This document shows positions 55,599 to 63,993 of a DNA stretch of 64,000 bases, piece after piece. A model generated the notes under the pieces. It worked only from the letters and a program-made list of their open reading frames with translations, ran no database searches and was not told the origin of the DNA. Within the stretch, counting starts at the first letter, position 1, and every line of letters starts with the position of its first letter. Source of the stretch: Microbacterium marinum (lineage in GTDB: Bacteria; Actinomycetota; Actinomycetes; Actinomycetales; Microbacteriaceae); assembly GCF_014204835.1 (NCBI RefSeq), contig NZ_JACHMD010000001.1:806001-870000 (forward strand). The letters run 5' to 3'. The translations under genes were made by a program, and so were the position numbers.

Positions 55599-55946
55599 AT
55601 GCTGCTGGGGTGGGAACACGTCATCGTCGTCTCGACATCGATCGGCGACGAGGCGCGGCCACTCCTTGAGGATCCCGACGTCGCCAGACACGTCGCGGAT
55701 GCCGTCAACGAAGCGCTCATCAATGCCGTCAAGCACTCCGCTGCACGTGAAGCTACCGTCGATATCAGCGCGAGCGGGAGCCTCATTCAGGTCACGGTCA
55801 CGTCGCCCGGACACCTGCCCGCGGTCATGCGGAGCGGTCTCGGAACGCACGAACTCGGCGCGCGGATCACGCAGGTCGACGGTGACGTCGTCTTCCGCGC
55901 CGCCATCGACGTCGACAGTTTGGCGAAGCGGCATCCGATCGCGTAG
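55599..55946 (+). CDS. HATPase-domain fragment of a sensor kinase
   Basis: 115 residues from ATG 55599. The sequence VADAVNEALINAVKHSAAREATVDI is the N box of the NarX/DesK-type HATPase domain, and GLGTHELGARITQVDG takes the place of the G box. No HisKA or membrane region is present. The same frame continues upstream to about 55419 with coding-like sequence (LDTFRLRTERIFDSILADPG) but has no start codon there. It is therefore probably the remnant of a longer kinase gene. Its stop lies within the rplM promoter. Confidence 0.6.
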   Translation: MLLGWEHVIVVSTSIGDEARPLLEDPDVARHVADAVNEALINAVKHSAAREATVDISASGSLIQVTVTSPGHLPAVMRSGLGTHELGARITQVDGDVVFRAAIDVDSLAKRHPIA

Positions 55947-55949
55947 TCT
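55920..55949 (+). promoter_or_regulatory. Putative sigma70-type promoter of the rplM operon
   Basis: The -35-like TTGGCG (55920-55925) and -10-like TAGTCT (55944-55949) are separated by 18 bases. ATCTTTGGTGCCT follows at 55952-55964, exactly as upstream of infA (1306-1350). The leader to the rplM start is about 130 bases. Confidence 0.55.
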
Positions 55950-56091
55950 TGATCTTTGGTGCCTGCGCCCTGCTGGCTGGGTACCGCGAACGTGAGCCCT
56001 CCACTGGCGTGTTCGATCGGCATCCCGAACGAACCACCCCGGAGCGGGATTCACGAACTCCTCCGTTCGAATCTATGAAAGCAGCACTACT

Positions 56092-56538
56092 GTGACGCGC
56101 ACTTACACCCCCAAGACTGGTGAGATCACCCGTCAGTGGCTGGTCATCGACGCAACCGACGTCGTCCTCGGCCGCCTCGCCTCGCACGCTGCCACGCTCC
56201 TGCGCGGCAAGCACAAGCCCACCTTCGCCAACCACGTCGACACCGGTGACTTCGTCATCGTCATCAACGCCGACAAGGTGGCCCTCACCGGCCAGAAGCT
56301 CGAGCAGAAGAAGGCCTACCGCCACTCCGGCTACCCGGGCGGCCTCAAGGCTGTCACCTACTCCGAGCTGCTCGAGAAGAACCCGGCTCGCGCCGTCGAG
56401 AAGGCCATCCGCGGCATGCTCCCCAAGAACAGCCTGGGTCGCCAGCAGCTGTCGAAGCTGAAGGTCTACACGGGTGCCGAGCACCCGCACGCGGCCCAGC
56501 AGCCCACCACATACGTCTTCGACCAGGTCGCCCAGTAA
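56092..56538 (+). CDS. rplM: 50S ribosomal protein L13
   Basis: 148 residues from GTG 56092. It contains [22 protein letters not shown] and the C-terminal [11 protein letters not shown], diagnostic of L13, an early-assembly protein of the 50S subunit. It is followed after 29 bases by rpsI in the conserved order. A separate promoter with the infA-like leader is upstream. Confidence 0.98.
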   Translation: MTRTYTPKTGEITRQWLVIDATDVVLGRLASHAATLLRGKHKPTFANHVDTGDFVIVINADKVALTGQKLEQKKAYRHSGYPGGLKAVTYSELLEKNPARAVEKAIRGMLPKNSLGRQQLSKLKVYTGAEHPHAAQQPTTYVFDQVAQ

Positions 56539-56567
56539 GCGCCGCCGAGAGAACTAAGGACTATCTA

Positions 56568-57050
56568 ATGGCGAAGATCGCTGACTCCCTCGAGACCCCC
56601 GAGAACTACACCACCGAGACCCCCGAGACCGAAGCAGCCGCGGCCCCCCGCCCCGTGCTCTCCGTTCCCGGTGCCGCCGTCGGTCGCCGCAAGCAGGCCA
56701 TCGCCCGCGTGCGCCTCGTCCCCGGCTCCGGCACCATCACGGTGAACGGTCGCACCATCGAGGACTACTTCCCCAACAAGCTGCACCAGCAGCTCATCAA
56801 CGACCCGTTCACGGTGCTCAACCTTGCCGGTGGCTACGACGTCATCGCGCGCATCTCGGGCGGTGGCCCCTCGGGCCAGGCCGGTGCGCTGCGCCTGGGC
56901 ATCGCCCGCGCGCTCAACGAGATCGACGCCGAGAACAACCGCCCCACCCTCAAGAAGGCCGGCTTCCTGTCGCGCGACGCCCGCGTCAAGGAGCGCAAGA
57001 AGGCTGGTCTCAAGAAGGCGCGTAAGGCTCCTCAGTACTCGAAGCGTTAA
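56568..57050 (+). CDS. rpsI: 30S ribosomal protein S9
   Basis: 160 residues with a 35-residue N-terminal extension rich in Glu, Thr and Pro, as is usual in Actinobacteria. The S9 core has [12 protein letters not shown]...GTITVNGR and the end with [12 protein letters not shown], whose C-terminal Lys-Arg contacts P-site tRNA. glmM starts seven bases after its stop. Confidence 0.98.
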   Translation: MAKIADSLETPENYTTETPETEAAAAPRPVLSVPGAAVGRRKQAIARVRLVPGSGTITVNGRTIEDYFPNKLHQQLINDPFTVLNLAGGYDVIARISGGGPSGQAGALRLGIARALNEIDAENNRPTLKKAGFLSRDARVKERKKAGLKKARKAPQYSKR

Positions 57051-57057
57051 TCCTTCG

Positions 57058-58401
57058 ATGGCACTGTTCGGGACGGACGGTGTGCGGGGCCTCGCAAACG
57101 GCCCCCTCACCGCCGATCTCGCGCTCACCCTGGCCCAGGCGACCGCCGTCGTCCTGGGCCAGGGTCGTATCGCGAACGCACGAAAAGCCGCCGGCCGACG
57201 CCTCACCGCCGTCGTCGCGCGCGACCCCCGCATCTCGGGACACTTCCTCGCGGCCGCCGTCAGCGCCGGCCTCGCCTCCTCCGGCGTCGACGTGCTCGAC
57301 GCCGGCGTACTGCCGACGCCCGCCGCAGCGTTCCTTGTCGGCGACGTCGACGCCGACTTCGGCGTCATGATCTCCGCCTCCCACAACCCCGCCGCCGACA
57401 ACGGCATCAAGATCTTCGCCCGCGGTGGCGTCAAGCTCCCCGACGAGGTCGAGCGACGCATCGAAGAAGCCATGGCCGGGCCAAAGCTCCTGCCCACCGG
57501 CGGCGCCGTCGGGCGCATCCGCCGCTTCGCCGACGCAGAGGACCGCTACGTCGTGCACCTGCTCGCATCGCTGCGGCAGCGGCTCCACGGCATCCACGTC
57601 GTGCTCGACTGCGCCAACGGCGCGGCGTCGGGCGTTTCACCCGAGACGTTCCGCGACGCCGGCGCCAAAGTCACCGTCATCGGCGCCGACCCCGATGGCC
57701 TCAACATCAACGACGGCATCGGCTCCACCCACCTCGACGTGCTGCAAGCCGAAGTCGTACGCGTCGGCGCCGACCTCGGCATCGCCCACGACGGCGACGC
57801 CGACCGCTGCCTCGCCGTCGACGCCGACGGCCGCATCATCGACGGCGACCAGATCATGGCGATCCTCGCCGTGTCGATGAAGAACCGTGGACTGCTCCGC
57901 GACGACACCCTCGTCGCCACCGTCATGAGCAACCTCGGGCTGCACCGTGCCATGGCAGCCCACGGGATCTCGGTGGAGACGACGGGTGTCGGCGACCGCT
58001 ATGTGCTCGAGCGCATGAACGCCGGCCGGTACTCGCTCGGCGGCGAACAGAGCGGCCACGTCATCATGAGCGAATTCGCTACCACCGGCGACGGCGTGCT
58101 CACGGGCCTGCACCTCGCGGCTGAGATGGCGCGCACCGGAAAGTCGCTGGCCGAGCTGGCTTCGGTGATGACCGTGTTTCCGCAGGTGCTCATCAACGTT
58201 CGCGGGGTTGAGCGGTCGCGGGCGACGGACGCGGATGTTGTCGCTGCTGCTGACGCTGCTTCTTTGGAGTTGGGCGATTCGGGGCGCGTGCTGTTGCGGC
58301 CCTCGGGGACCGAGGAGCTCGTGCGCGTCATGGTCGAGGCATCCACCTCGGATGTTGCTCAGGCGGTCGCGGAGCGGCTGGCGGGGGTTGTAAGGGGGTG
58401 A
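57058..58401 (+). CDS. glmM: Phosphoglucosamine mutase
   Basis: 447 residues from ATG 57058 ([15 protein letters not shown]). It has the active-site Ser in [13 protein letters not shown], the metal loop DGDADR and the sugar-binding GGEQSGH. It converts glucosamine-6-phosphate to glucosamine-1-phosphate for UDP-GlcNAc synthesis. The order rplM-rpsI-glmM is standard in Actinobacteria. A hairpin overlapping its stop codon follows. Confidence 0.97.
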   Translation: MALFGTDGVRGLANGPLTADLALTLAQATAVVLGQGRIANARKAAGRRLTAVVARDPRISGHFLAAAVSAGLASSGVDVLDAGVLPTPAAAFLVGDVDADFGVMISASHNPAADNGIKIFARGGVKLPDEVERRIEEAMAGPKLLPTGGAVGRIRRFADAEDRYVVHLLASLRQRLHGIHVVLDCANGAASGVSPETFRDAGAKVTVIGADPDGLNINDGIGSTHLDVLQAEVVRVGADLGIAHDGDADRCLAVDADGRIIDGDQIMAILAVSMKNRGLLRDDTLVATVMSNLGLHRAMAAHGISVETTGVGDRYVLERMNAGRYSLGGEQSGHVIMSEFATTGDGVLTGLHLAAEMARTGKSLAELASVMTVFPQVLINVRGVERSRATDADVVAAADAASLELGDSGRVLLRPSGTEELVRVMVEASTSDVAQAVAERLAGVVRG

Positions 58402-58427
58402 AGGTTCGCGCTGCGGCGCACCTTCAC
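58399..58427 (+). terminator. Hairpin at the end of glmM
   Basis: GTGAAGGT (58399-58406) pairs with ACCTTCAC (58420-58427), with GCGC/GCGC pairing inside. It overlaps the glmM stop region. There is no U-tract after it, so termination is possible but uncertain. Confidence 0.45.
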
Positions 58428-58522
58428 TCGGAGCACCGCTAGTCTGAGCGCACGCCGTCTCGCGGGCTCGGCTGACTTTGTGCGTTGATCCGTTCGTTGC
58501 GCTTTCGCTCGGGGAGGCCCTG

Positions 58523-59590
58523 ATGCTCACGATCCCGTCTCCCGGGGTGCTTGCGTTCCGATCGCGTGCCGTACGGCGCGGATGCGCGGGAGCGTTGCTC
58601 GCCGGGTTGCTTCTGCTTACCGGCTGCTCGCAAGCGGGGGACGCACCGCGATCATACGGAGTCTGCGGCGAGCAGGTCACCCCCGTCGGCGCGACCGCCG
58701 CCGAGCTCCAGGCTGCGCTCGACCAAGCCCGGCCAGGCGACACGCTTGCTCTGCAACCAATCACGTACGTTGGCACGTTCACCATTGCAGCATCTGGTGC
58801 GGAGGGAGCGCCGATCACGCTGTGCGGTGCGGACGGAAGTCGCATCGATGGCGGCGACGTCGCGGAAGGATATGGACTCCATCTCAATGCCGCCTCCTTT
58901 TGGCGCATACAGGGCGTCGAGGTGACGGCCGTAGCAAAGGGGATCGTTCTCGACGCTGCCCACCACAACGAGATTGTGAACGTGGTCGTTGACGAGGTCG
59001 GGCAAGAGGGAATCCACTTGCGGTCGAACAGCTCGGACAATGCCGTCCTCGACTCGGTCGTTTCGAACACGGGGCTGACGGACCCGGAGTTCGGCGAAGG
59101 CGTGTATGTCGGATCAGCGGAGTCGAACTGGTGCCGCTACACGGACTGTGCGCCGGACGCGAGCGATCGAAACCGCATCGAAGGCAATGCCATTTCGGAT
59201 GTCAGCGCCGAGGCCATTGATGTCAAGGAGGGCACGACCGGGGGGTCCATCATCGGAAACATGCTGAGCCTTTCGTCGGACCCCGGCGTCGATTCGGTCA
59301 TTGACATCAAGGGCAATGAGTGGACTATTGCGGAGAACACGGTCACGCACCACGAACAACTCGGCATGCAAGTGCACGAGATCCTCGAGGGGTGGGGGGT
59401 GCGCAACACCATTTCAGCCAACGTCTTTGACGCGGGAGCCGGTCAGGTCAGCGTCGAAATCGTTGGGAAGGCTCGTGAAGGCGCCAACACCGTGGGCTGC
59501 GACAACGCGACGATGAGCGGAGATTCCGTGTTGAGCAACGTCACCTGCTCGTCACTTCGACGGTCATGCCCATCGTGCCCGTTCCCCTAA
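58523..59590 (+). CDS. Secreted right-handed beta-helix lipoprotein
   Basis: 355 residues from ATG 58523, with GGGGAGG upstream. A signal peptide and lipobox (LLTGC, Cys near 36) are followed by a right-handed parallel beta-helix (about 60-340). Its repeated strand-turn units include HNEIVNVVVDEVGQEGIHLRS and RNRIEGNAISDVSAEAIDVKE, of the pectate-lyase/chondroitinase-B or AlgG-epimerase type. Four late Cys residues may form disulfides. It is exported and lipid-anchored; catalytic residues cannot be assigned by eye. It heads a unit with the GT2 synthase at 59648. Lyase, epimerase or polymer-binding roles are all possible. Confidence 0.8.
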   Translation: MLTIPSPGVLAFRSRAVRRGCAGALLAGLLLLTGCSQAGDAPRSYGVCGEQVTPVGATAAELQAALDQARPGDTLALQPITYVGTFTIAASGAEGAPITLCGADGSRIDGGDVAEGYGLHLNAASFWRIQGVEVTAVAKGIVLDAAHHNEIVNVVVDEVGQEGIHLRSNSSDNAVLDSVVSNTGLTDPEFGEGVYVGSAESNWCRYTDCAPDASDRNRIEGNAISDVSAEAIDVKEGTTGGSIIGNMLSLSSDPGVDSVIDIKGNEWTIAENTVTHHEQLGMQVHEILEGWGVRNTISANVFDAGAGQVSVEIVGKAREGANTVGCDNATMSGDSVLSNVTCSSLRRSCPSCPFP

Positions 59591-59647
59591 GCTGACCAGC
59601 AGGGAAGTGCGCTGGGGAGCGCGCCTGGGGATCGTGTGGGGTGGGGA

Positions 59648-60895
59648 ATGACGCCGACGGAGTTGAGTTGGCTGATGCCGTTCGGCGTACTTGGGATCAT
59701 CTCGTGGGGATTCTGGGCGTTCCGAAAGGTGCTCTCAGCAACTGCCCGTCCGACTGAGAACGACTTCCGTACGACGACCACGGTGGTGGTCCCCTCGTAC
59801 CACGAGGATCCGGATGTCTTGCTGCGGTGTTTGGCAACGTGGCACGCGCAACGCCCAAGCCGCATCATCGTCGTGCTCGATGTCGCTGACCTCGAGGCGC
59901 AAGAGCGCATCGAGGCGCTCGGGCAGGCTGACATCACGGTGGTGATGTTCAAACACCGGGGGAAGCGCTCTGCGCTGGGTTGCGGCATGCGTATGGTCGA
60001 CACGGAGCTTGTCCTCTTCGTCGACTCAGATACCGCGTGGGAGGATGGCATGCTCGACGCGGTGCAGATGCCGTTTGTTGATCCGGCTGTCGGGGCGGTG
60101 AGCACTCGTCAGAATGTGTACCGACCCCGATCGAGCGTGTGGCGACGTGTCGCGGACTGGATTATCGATCTGCGCTACTACGACTATGCGCCAGCGATGG
60201 GCCGCTTCGGCGGCATCATCTGCGCGTCAGGGCGAACAGCGGCGTATCGAACATCGGTGATCGTGCCGCAGGTTGAAAAGCTCGAGCGCGAGATGTTCTT
60301 CGGCCGCGAGTGTGTCGCTGGCGACGACGGGCGGATGACATGGCTCGTGCTCTCGCAGGGCTACAAAGTCGCGCATCAAGACAGCGCGCGTGCGCTGTCG
60401 ATGTTCCCCGGGACGTTTCGCGCTTTCGTGAAGCAACGTGTGCGCTGGAGTCGCAACTCCTATCGGTGTTACCTCACAGCCATCGGAAGCGGATGGCTCT
60501 TCAGGCTGCCGGTCATCTCGCAGCTCACCGTCATGCAGATCTTGCTGACACCGTTCACGATGTTCGTCGCACTCGCCTACGTCGTGCTCGCGGTTCGCAG
60601 TGAGCATGCCGCGCTCTCGCTCGCGGTCGCGGTCGGCTGGGTCATCGTCGGTCGTGGCATCCGAGGGTTCTCACATCTCTGGCGGCGCCCGGAAGACCTC
60701 GCGATCCTCCCGCTCGTCGCCGGCATAATCATCTTCATCGCGCTACCGATCAAGACCTACGCGCTGTTCACGATGAACAAGCAGGGGTGGCTCACTCGTT
60801 CCGCGGGCCAGCAGGGCGGCGAAGGGCAATCTGAAGCGAGTCTCGACCGCGTCGCGCAAGATGGAATGGCCGATTCGACAACCGCGGGCGCATGA
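59648..60895 (+). CDS. Processive GT2 polysaccharide synthase (hyaluronan/alginate synthase-like)
   Basis: About 415 residues from ATG 59648 (a GTG at 59636 is also open). One N-terminal membrane helix (about 10-28) is followed by a GT2 core with VVPSYHEDP, the DXD in LFVDSDTAW, the catalytic GDDGRMT and the processivity motif KQRVRWSRNSYR (QxxRW). Several C-terminal helices (about 275-390) end in MNKQGWLTR. This set is shared by hyaluronan synthase, NodC and Alg8. It makes and exports a beta-linked polymer of unknown sugar. It overlaps the next gene by 4 bases. Confidence 0.88.
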   Translation: MTPTELSWLMPFGVLGIISWGFWAFRKVLSATARPTENDFRTTTTVVVPSYHEDPDVLLRCLATWHAQRPSRIIVVLDVADLEAQERIEALGQADITVVMFKHRGKRSALGCGMRMVDTELVLFVDSDTAWEDGMLDAVQMPFVDPAVGAVSTRQNVYRPRSSVWRRVADWIIDLRYYDYAPAMGRFGGIICASGRTAAYRTSVIVPQVEKLEREMFFGRECVAGDDGRMTWLVLSQGYKVAHQDSARALSMFPGTFRAFVKQRVRWSRNSYRCYLTAIGSGWLFRLPVISQLTVMQILLTPFTMFVALAYVVLAVRSEHAALSLAVAVGWVIVGRGIRGFSHLWRRPEDLAILPLVAGIIIFIALPIKTYALFTMNKQGWLTRSAGQQGGEGQSEASLDRVAQDGMADSTTAGA

Positions 60896-63054
60896 GTGAC
60901 GCGGAACTCACCGCGGAGGAGCGGGGCGATGTCGGATCCAAGCGTCGGCTACTCGGGCGGGGGGTCGTCGTCGTCCTGATCGGCGCTTTGGTCGGCGCGA
61001 TTGTGGTGGGCACCTTTCTGACGCGTGCGGGCCGTGCGCCGTGGCAGGAAGACGCTCGCCCGACGACGACACCGACAGCGACCTACTCGCCGTCTCCCGC
61101 ATCCTCTGCGTCAACCGCAGGTGCTGCCGCCGAACTCGTGCGCAGTGAAGACCAGCGACTGGTCGAACTGACCCGATTCGCAGCCGACGACCCCGCTACG
61201 CGGGCCGGCCTCGACACCGTCGTGCTCGGCCCGCGTCGATCGCCGTATGGTGCAGGCGACCTCATGGACAGGGGTGCACTGGCAAAGATCGACTCGTCGA
61301 CGTACGAGCTTCGCCGCCACGTCGTCGTTAGAGGAGGGGCGCATCTCGCGCTCCGCCTCCCCGGAGCGACGCTGCGGTTGAGAAGTGGTTCCGATGGGTT
61401 CGCCAGCATCGTGACGTGGGGTGGCTCGTTGACACTCCGTGGCCGACAGGACGCCGGGATGATCATCAGTTCGTGGGACGATCTTACGTCGTCGCCCGAT
61501 GCCGACGTTGACGACGGTCGCGCATACATTCGCGTACGTGACGGTGTCCTGTCAGCGGAGGACGTGACATTCGCTGCCCTCGGGTTCTGGAGCGGCCGCA
61601 CCGGTGGTGTTGCCATCACCGGTACAGAGCCCGGGGCCGTCAAAGTTCGGCTCACGCGCACGGTTCACACTGATTCTCACTATGGCGTCTACGCCGAGGG
61701 GGTAATCGAGAGCACGCTGACCAACGTTGCGATCTCTAATTCTGCGATGGAAGGGATTGTGCTCTCGAACCGCTCGCACGGCGTGGCCATCTCAGGCGGA
61801 AGCATCGTCGACGCGAGGGCGAGCGGTGTGAAGATTGATCGCGCGTCGGGGGACATCACTATCGAGCGTGTCGCGGTGCGCGGGTCGGGCGGGTACGGAG
61901 TCATGATCGATGGCTCGGCGCTCGCGGACGGTGCCAACGCTGCTGGACATGCGACGACGCGTTCGACCAGCTACACGTTGCGGTCGCTGACGCTTAATGG
62001 CAACGAGGATGGCGGTGTGCTCGCGCGAGGAGCGGACGGCGTACACCTGCTCGGGAGTGACGTCGCGGAGGATTCGATCGCCATGCGGGTTGTTGGGCCC
62101 GCATCCGATATTGCCGTTGATCGTTCGACGCTGCATTCCGACGCGTCACTGGGTTTCGTCGTGACGGATGTGCCGACCGGTGTGACGGTGACTGACAGCG
62201 AGATCGAGGGTCTCGGCACGGCGGTCCGATCCGTCTCCTCGACCGTCGAGATCTCGGGAAGTGAACTGGCAATTCAAAGCGGGCACATCGTCGAGGTGCT
62301 CGAGGACTCTGAGGCGTCACTCCGCGCAAACACTATGAGCGGATCCGGCCAGGATCCTGTCTTCACGGATGACACCAGTCATGCGACCAACGTCTCGAGC
62401 GATCAATCGGCGTGGCGGTTCCAATCCGACATTGTGACGTGGCTGCATCATCACCCGATGGTGTGGCTCTGGCTCCTCGTTCTTTTGGTTCCCCTTATCG
62501 GGTTCCCCTTCTTCCTGCGGTACAAGCGCCACCAGCGCGAACTGCAGCGGATGCTCGAGAACGCAATGATCGCCTACGCACAGGACCGCATCGACGAGTA
62601 TGACACCAGGGGTATGGTGACGCCAGCGGAGGCAGTTCGGCGCGCGGCCGCTCACGAGGTGTCCGCAGGCGCGGGCGACGACCGCGCGCCCTCCGTGCCC
62701 GATCGAAGACAACCGGAGTCGCGGCTTCCGGGGGTCGCCGACGCGAGGCACGCGGCATCCGTCGACATACCCACCGTGCGTCCTCCGGCTCTACCGACTT
62801 CGAATCAGGGCCGACTTCGAGCGCCGCGTACGCTGAACGACCTGCGCGCGGGGACGCTTGCAGGGCGGGACTTTGCAACCATGCGACAGTTCGCGGTGGC
62901 GGCGGTACTCGAATCCGGTTACCCGCTTCCTCACATCGCGCGACTTTTCAGGATCCCGATCTGGCGATTGCAGCAATGGGTGACCGAGGACTATGGAGGT
63001 GCCGAAGGGCCGTCCAGTCCCGCTGGACAGGGGCGTCCTGCGCCAAGACGCTGA
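60892..63054 (+). CDS. Membrane-anchored beta-helix protein with cytoplasmic HTH-like tail
   Basis: 720 residues. The N-terminal helix (about 22-43) and a Thr/Pro/Ser linker lead to an extracytoplasmic right-handed beta-helix (about 130-490), with units such as HGVAISGGSIVDARASGVKI. A second membrane helix (about 522-542) is followed by about 178 cytoplasmic residues. The final part (near 660-700) reads MRQFAVAAVLESGYPLPHIARLFRIPIWRLQQWV, helix-turn-helix-like. The beta-helix resembles polysaccharide lyase or epimerase scaffolds. A protein joining an outside beta-helix to an inside HTH could sense polymer and report to the cell (inference); it could also be an anchored epimerase. ATGA overlap with the synthase gene shows coupling. 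Confidence 0.78.
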   Translation: MSDAELTAEERGDVGSKRRLLGRGVVVVLIGALVGAIVVGTFLTRAGRAPWQEDARPTTTPTATYSPSPASSASTAGAAAELVRSEDQRLVELTRFAADDPATRAGLDTVVLGPRRSPYGAGDLMDRGALAKIDSSTYELRRHVVVRGGAHLALRLPGATLRLRSGSDGFASIVTWGGSLTLRGRQDAGMIISSWDDLTSSPDADVDDGRAYIRVRDGVLSAEDVTFAALGFWSGRTGGVAITGTEPGAVKVRLTRTVHTDSHYGVYAEGVIESTLTNVAISNSAMEGIVLSNRSHGVAISGGSIVDARASGVKIDRASGDITIERVAVRGSGGYGVMIDGSALADGANAAGHATTRSTSYTLRSLTLNGNEDGGVLARGADGVHLLGSDVAEDSIAMRVVGPASDIAVDRSTLHSDASLGFVVTDVPTGVTVTDSEIEGLGTAVRSVSSTVEISGSELAIQSGHIVEVLEDSEASLRANTMSGSGQDPVFTDDTSHATNVSSDQSAWRFQSDIVTWLHHHPMVWLWLLVLLVPLIGFPFFLRYKRHQRELQRMLENAMIAYAQDRIDEYDTRGMVTPAEAVRRAAAHEVSAGAGDDRAPSVPDRRQPESRLPGVADARHAASVDIPTVRPPALPTSNQGRLRAPRTLNDLRAGTLAGRDFATMRQFAVAAVLESGYPLPHIARLFRIPIWRLQQWVTEDYGGAEGPSSPAGQGRPAPRR

Positions 63055-63149
63055 AGATCTCTCAACTCGCGAGCCCTCCAGGCTGGCCAGAAGCTCGCTC
63101 TGAGCGGACTTTCGGGCACGACGTAGCATCCGCTCGCCTCGTTCGGAGG

Positions 63150-63480
63150 TCAGGGGGCCGTCTCGGGGAGGGTGCGGTCGGCCCACTGCTCGAAATCGTC
63201 GACGAGCTGCTCCCGAATGGCGTTGCCCGTGCCGCTCGCGATCTCGACGCAGCGGTCCACGAGTTCGGCAGTGGTCGGGGTGTGGGCTCTGGGGTCAGGG
63301 TGGTCGGCGGCGGGATGCTCGGGAGTGGCGTGCCGGTGGTTGGGGGCGGGGTGCTGGTGCTTGGGGCCGGGGTGGACGCGATGTCGGTTGTCGGCGCGCA
63401 CGCGGTGCCGGCAGTGAGGATCGCGGCCGCCACCGCGGCGAGCAGCACGATCCTCGGTCGGCGCAGTGTCAGCGCTGACC
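63150..63480 (-). pseudogene. Frameshifted lipoprotein remnant
   Basis: On the minus strand, one frame gives a lipoprotein N-terminus (LLAAVAAAILTAGTACAP, lipobox Cys) and a Pro/Thr linker. The next frame gives a sensible end (TAELVDRCVEIASGTGNAI...RTLPETAP) to the stop at 63150. They join at a CCCC tract near 63279; one extra C would restore a single frame. No ATG, GTG or TTG precedes the signal peptide in frame. It is either a decayed gene or partly a sequencing error. Confidence 0.6.
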
Positions 63481-63993
63481 GTCCTCGCGGCAGTGCGGTC
63501 CGGGGTCGCCGGCTTGCCGGCGTTCGCGAACATCGCGCTGGCCGGCACCTCGTCAGGGGGGAACATCGCTGTCCTCGCGGCACAGGTGGACGCGGCAGTT
63601 CGTTCCACCGAGCCCGGACTCGCAGCACTCGCCCTCGTGGTGCCGTCGCTCCTGCTCTCCGAGATCCCCGATGCCGTGCGAGCCGATGCGCAGTCCTGGC
63701 AGCAGCGTCAGGCGCAGCTCGCCGGATATCTCGGGACGACGATCGCGCCGGCGAGCCCTTGGGCGTCTCTCGCGGTGGCACCCGTCGTCGCGGGAGTACC
63801 CCCGGTCTTCGTCGCGGTTGCGGCGCACGACGAGGTCGCCTTCGGCGCGGACCGGTTCTGCCGCGCCGTCCGTGCCGGGGGAGGGCTCGCGGAGCACCGC
63901 ACCTACGCGATGACGCACGTGACCGCGACACCGCACGTCGAGGCGGCGATGATCGAAGACCTCGCCCAATTCCTGGCGGAACGGCTGGCGTAG
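63466..63993 (+). CDS. Alpha/beta hydrolase fold-3 fragment, N-terminal part missing
   Basis: 175 residues from GTG 63466. The nucleophile elbow GTSSGGN, the Asp in VAAHDEVAFG and the His in THVTATPHV form the catalytic triad of hormone-sensitive-lipase-like esterases. The upstream HGGG oxyanion block and its first strands are absent, and the frame abuts the broken lipoprotein. It is probably a 5'-truncated gene. The window ends seven bases after the stop. Confidence 0.6.
   Translation: MSALTVLAAVRSGVAGLPAFANIALAGTSSGGNIAVLAAQVDAAVRSTEPGLAALALVVPSLLLSEIPDAVRADAQSWQQRQAQLAGYLGTTIAPASPWASLAVAPVVAGVPPVFVAVAAHDEVAFGADRFCRAVRAGGGLAEHRTYAMTHVTATPHVEAAMIEDLAQFLAERLA

Noticed and set aside
63290..63370. 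Repeated GGTGGTTGGGG-like sequence as a DNA repeat array
   Set aside because: It is explained by the Pro/Thr-rich linker of the lipoprotein frame on the minus strand.
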